Assembly (NCBI GenBank): GCA_010015655.1
Contig: ML976744.1
Span: forward strand, 1 to 32,554
Length of the DNA: 32,554 bases
Direction: 5' to 3'
Source of the DNA: Bimuria novae-zelandiae CBS 107.79
Lineage: Eukaryota > Ascomycota > Dothideomycetes > Pleosporales > Didymosphaeriaceae
Part shown: positions 30,342-32,554 of the stretch, one piece after another
Position numbering within the stretch: the stretch's first letter is position 1
How the letters are laid out: each line of letters starts with the position of its first letter
The notes under the pieces: generated by a model
What the model saw: the letters and a program-made list of their open reading frames with translations, nothing else
Database searches by the model: none
What the model was told of the DNA's origin: nothing
Position numbers and translations under genes: made by a program

Positions 30342-32426
30342 CCGTGTCTCGGCAGTCAGTGCGCAACATCACTCAATGCGCAACCCCGCGTGATAGCGCA
30401 CCTACTTTGACGCGCCATAACTCTACTAATATAGACCTAATTAACGCCGCGATAGCAACAATCAAATTATAAAATAATTTAGCGTTATACGTTCTACGTT
30501 AATACGCAGGCACTAACGCATCACGTAGGCGCGTGTGATTACGAATACTTTGCGCTGTATACTTAGCCTATAATAAGAAAAGCAGCTCCTATAATATATT
30601 AAACGCCTTACTAAACGTGGCCTTCCTCTTATATGGCAAATAATATAGAACTTTACGTCTTATATTACTTAAAAGGACGTAAGTATATTTTAGGTTAATT
30701 GCCTTATTAAGCGTAATAGTAACGCCTTAATATTACGCTAGATAACTAAAATTAATAGTAATTATTATAACGCTAATTTAGAGGTAAAATATAAGCTTTA
30801 CTTTAAGTTTTTATATAATAAAATCGCGAAGTATAGTATAAAGCCTTATTATTATTATAATATAAATAAGAAAGGCTTCCTCCTTAGTATTACTAGCTAC
30901 TTAAAAAGAATCTTTAACAGGCCTCTATATAAAAGTCGCTAAGTAAGGTAATCTATATAGGATAATAGTTATAAGTAGACCTTAATTATTATATATATAT
31001 ATATATGCTAATAGATCTACTATTAATTTATTATTAATTTATTAATTTAACGCTAGAAGCCTATAATTAAGCTAAATAAAAAAAAATTAATCTTTAATAC
31101 TATAAAGTCTTTATTACCTTATCTCCCTATAGCTAGTTAAATAATAAGATAGGCCTTTAATAGCTTTAATAAGTATTTAATCGCTATATAAGAAAGAAAG
31201 CTAAAAAGGCTTAATAAGTATACTAACTTTTAATCCTTAATAGCTATAGGTCTCACGTTACTATAGATTTTATTAACTATTATAACTAGAATAGGATCCT
31301 CCTAGCTATATTTCCCCCTTATTTAACGTATACGTTATAGCTTTTTAATATATATATGTTTAAGTCTCTCTTAGCTACCTACTCTAACGAGCTTAACGCC
31401 TATCTATATAAAAGCTAAAAACTATTAATAGTTACTTAAAAAGACTTCTTTATGCTCTTTTAAAGGGCTTAGACTACGTTAACTACACCGTAATTAATTA
31501 CTAAAGCTTTTAAGTATATAGGTATTTTGCTACTAGATCCTATACCTATTCTTAAGTAATTTAATAAGGAGCCCTTTTTAGAGGTAAGATTATAAGAGAG
31601 CTCTATATTAGTACTTAGCGTATTAGATTAATATAAAATAGAGTAACTATTACGCTCTACTATTAAGAATATCGCAACTAAGGAGTTACGCAAGCTTAGC
31701 TAGATAATATACTTAATTTTTATATAAAAGTAACTCTTAAAGTACGAGAACAAGGGCCTTTAAAAGGCTTTAATAAATAAAAAATAATATTAAATAAAGA
31801 GTAAGACTCTGCCCTTATAGCAACCTAAAGAGTAGTATAAAGGAGCTATTTTCTAATTACCTACTTAAGTATAAAAAGCGCACGATTTTCTTAGTTAATA
31901 AGAAGCTAAAAAAGAATAATTATAACTTTAAAAAAGTTAGTAATAAAAAATATAAAGAGCTAATAAATAGCTTAAAGCTTATTTATTTTAAAAAAGGCGC
32001 GTTACGTAAGTAGTAGTTAAAAATACGCGCGCTAAAGAGAAAGCTAATTTGGCTACTAAGTAACGCTTTTATTAATAGGCTTGTAAGTCTTAATAATAAC
32101 TTTAAGAATATCTTAAAATTACTAAAAAGAAAAGTTATAAAGCCTTAAAAGCTACTTATAAAGTTATAAAGAGGAAGAAATCTACGCTAGCACCTATATA
32201 TATTAATATAGTAGTATTTATACTATTAACGCTATTATCGCGTAGTAGCTATCTAGTTAGAATACTAAGTAGATATTTATAATCTAAGTTACTAGTAATT
32301 ATTTATAGACCTAGGAAACCTCTCTACTAAAAAATCTCGTAATAATAGCTTGTATATAGAGCTCTATAGCCTTATATTATTAACGTCGCGATTATGTTAG
32401 GGTTGCGCATTAAGTGGTGTCCACGG
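30342..32426 (+). mobile_element. second pogo/Fot1-like DNA transposon (RIP-mutated)
   Basis: The left end begins TA-ccgtgtctcggcagtc, the same head (ccgtgtct) as the first pogo element. An inner repeat acatcactcaatgcgcaacc at 30366-30385 is matched inversely at 32401-32420 (19 of 21 over the full 21-bp match). The right end then reads ccacgg-tc, so the outer TIR is shortened by about 18 bp and the second TA is missing or mutated. The length of 2085 bp is close to the first element's 2159 bp. The interior is AT-rich and encodes a degraded DDE transposase on the plus strand. The exact right boundary is uncertain. Confidence 0.8.
30780..32190 (+). pseudogene. pogo/Fot1 transposase with all three catalytic Asp changed to Asn
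   Basis: Ordered family blocks are visible: YNINKKGFLLSITSYLKRIF (from about 30856), LILNSYRSH (31233-31256) in place of the LxxDGHGSH block, FINYYN, RILLAIFPPYLTYTL, LFNIYMFKSLLATYSNELNA (from 31344) in place of LQPLDVxxF, KDFFMLF, ITKAFKYIGI and DPIPILK. The three acidic positions are AAT codons at 30865, 31239 and 31347, each one G-to-A step from GAT. The second and third are separated by 35 residues, the DD35D spacing. The first lies in a different frame, so indels have also occurred. Stops are frequent. The C-terminal tail has the LPLQQ-EE block shared with the first element. Confidence 0.88.
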
Positions 32427-32554
32427 TCGCGCTGACGGCCGGCTGACCTGGCTGCCTCGCCAAAAGCCCTGCACCCCTGCTCGGTGCCAGGCGGGTATCC
32501 ACCACGGCCGCACGCCACCCGCGGTGGTTATCACGATGGCCGAGGGCTGCCCGC
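32427..32554. other. GC-rich non-RIP sequence at the right edge
   Basis: An abrupt change from AT-rich RIP-mutated DNA to GC-rich DNA. The minus strand has one frame open through the 128 bp, but too short to judge. It could be host gene sequence or the end of another, unmutated element. Confidence 0.4.

Overview
The window looks like a chromosome arm segment of a filamentous ascomycete, probably a dothideomycete. The reasons are short introns of about 50 bp, a secreted Cys-rich protein and a BTB protein of types I associate with that class, fungal pogo/Fot1, Ty3/Gypsy-chromovirus and Ty1/Copia elements, and strong RIP (repeat-induced point mutation). The repeats are AT-rich, and paired LTRs differ mainly by C-to-T and G-to-A changes, very often CpA/TpG to TpA. 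The organism call is inference from memory; no rRNA or marker gene is present.

Left host region (1-3475): a weak two-exon gene on the minus strand, a cluster of small inverted repeats, a 232-bp MITE with TA target duplications, a divergent Ras-like GTPase gene starting 11 bp after that MITE, and a minus-strand gene for a 197-residue secreted six-cysteine protein.

Transposon nest (3476-25100): one pogo/Fot1-like DNA transposon (about 2.16 kb once its inserts are removed, TA target duplication, 31-bp terminal inverted repeats) holds two Gypsy chromoviruses of the same family. Gypsy A is 4285-16898 (TSD taaag) and Gypsy B is 18196-25037 (TSD aatgg). Gypsy A is itself interrupted inside its integrase region by a Copia element, 6202-11838 (TSD ataag). 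All four are coded on the minus strand and are dead by RIP. The Gypsy family also carries an accessory reading frame on the opposite (plus) strand, whose cysteine ladder fits a Zn(II)2Cys6 cluster after RIP is taken into account.

Right host region (25101-30341): a RIP-like pseudogene of the fungal 2EXR/F-box-like family, a gene of unknown function whose 3' end runs into a (GAA)30 microsatellite in another frame, a long stretch without clear genes, a 48-codon ORF, and a minus-strand BTB/T1-domain gene.

Right end (30342-32554): a second pogo/Fot1-like element on the plus strand, with all three catalytic aspartates changed to asparagine, followed by an abrupt switch to a 128-bp GC-rich sequence of unknown origin.

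With the nest removed, the secreted-protein gene (minus) and the 2EXR gene (plus) would be divergent neighbours about 580 bp apart. The 21.6-kb insertion separates them and may be the source of the RIP-like damage in the 2EXR gene.
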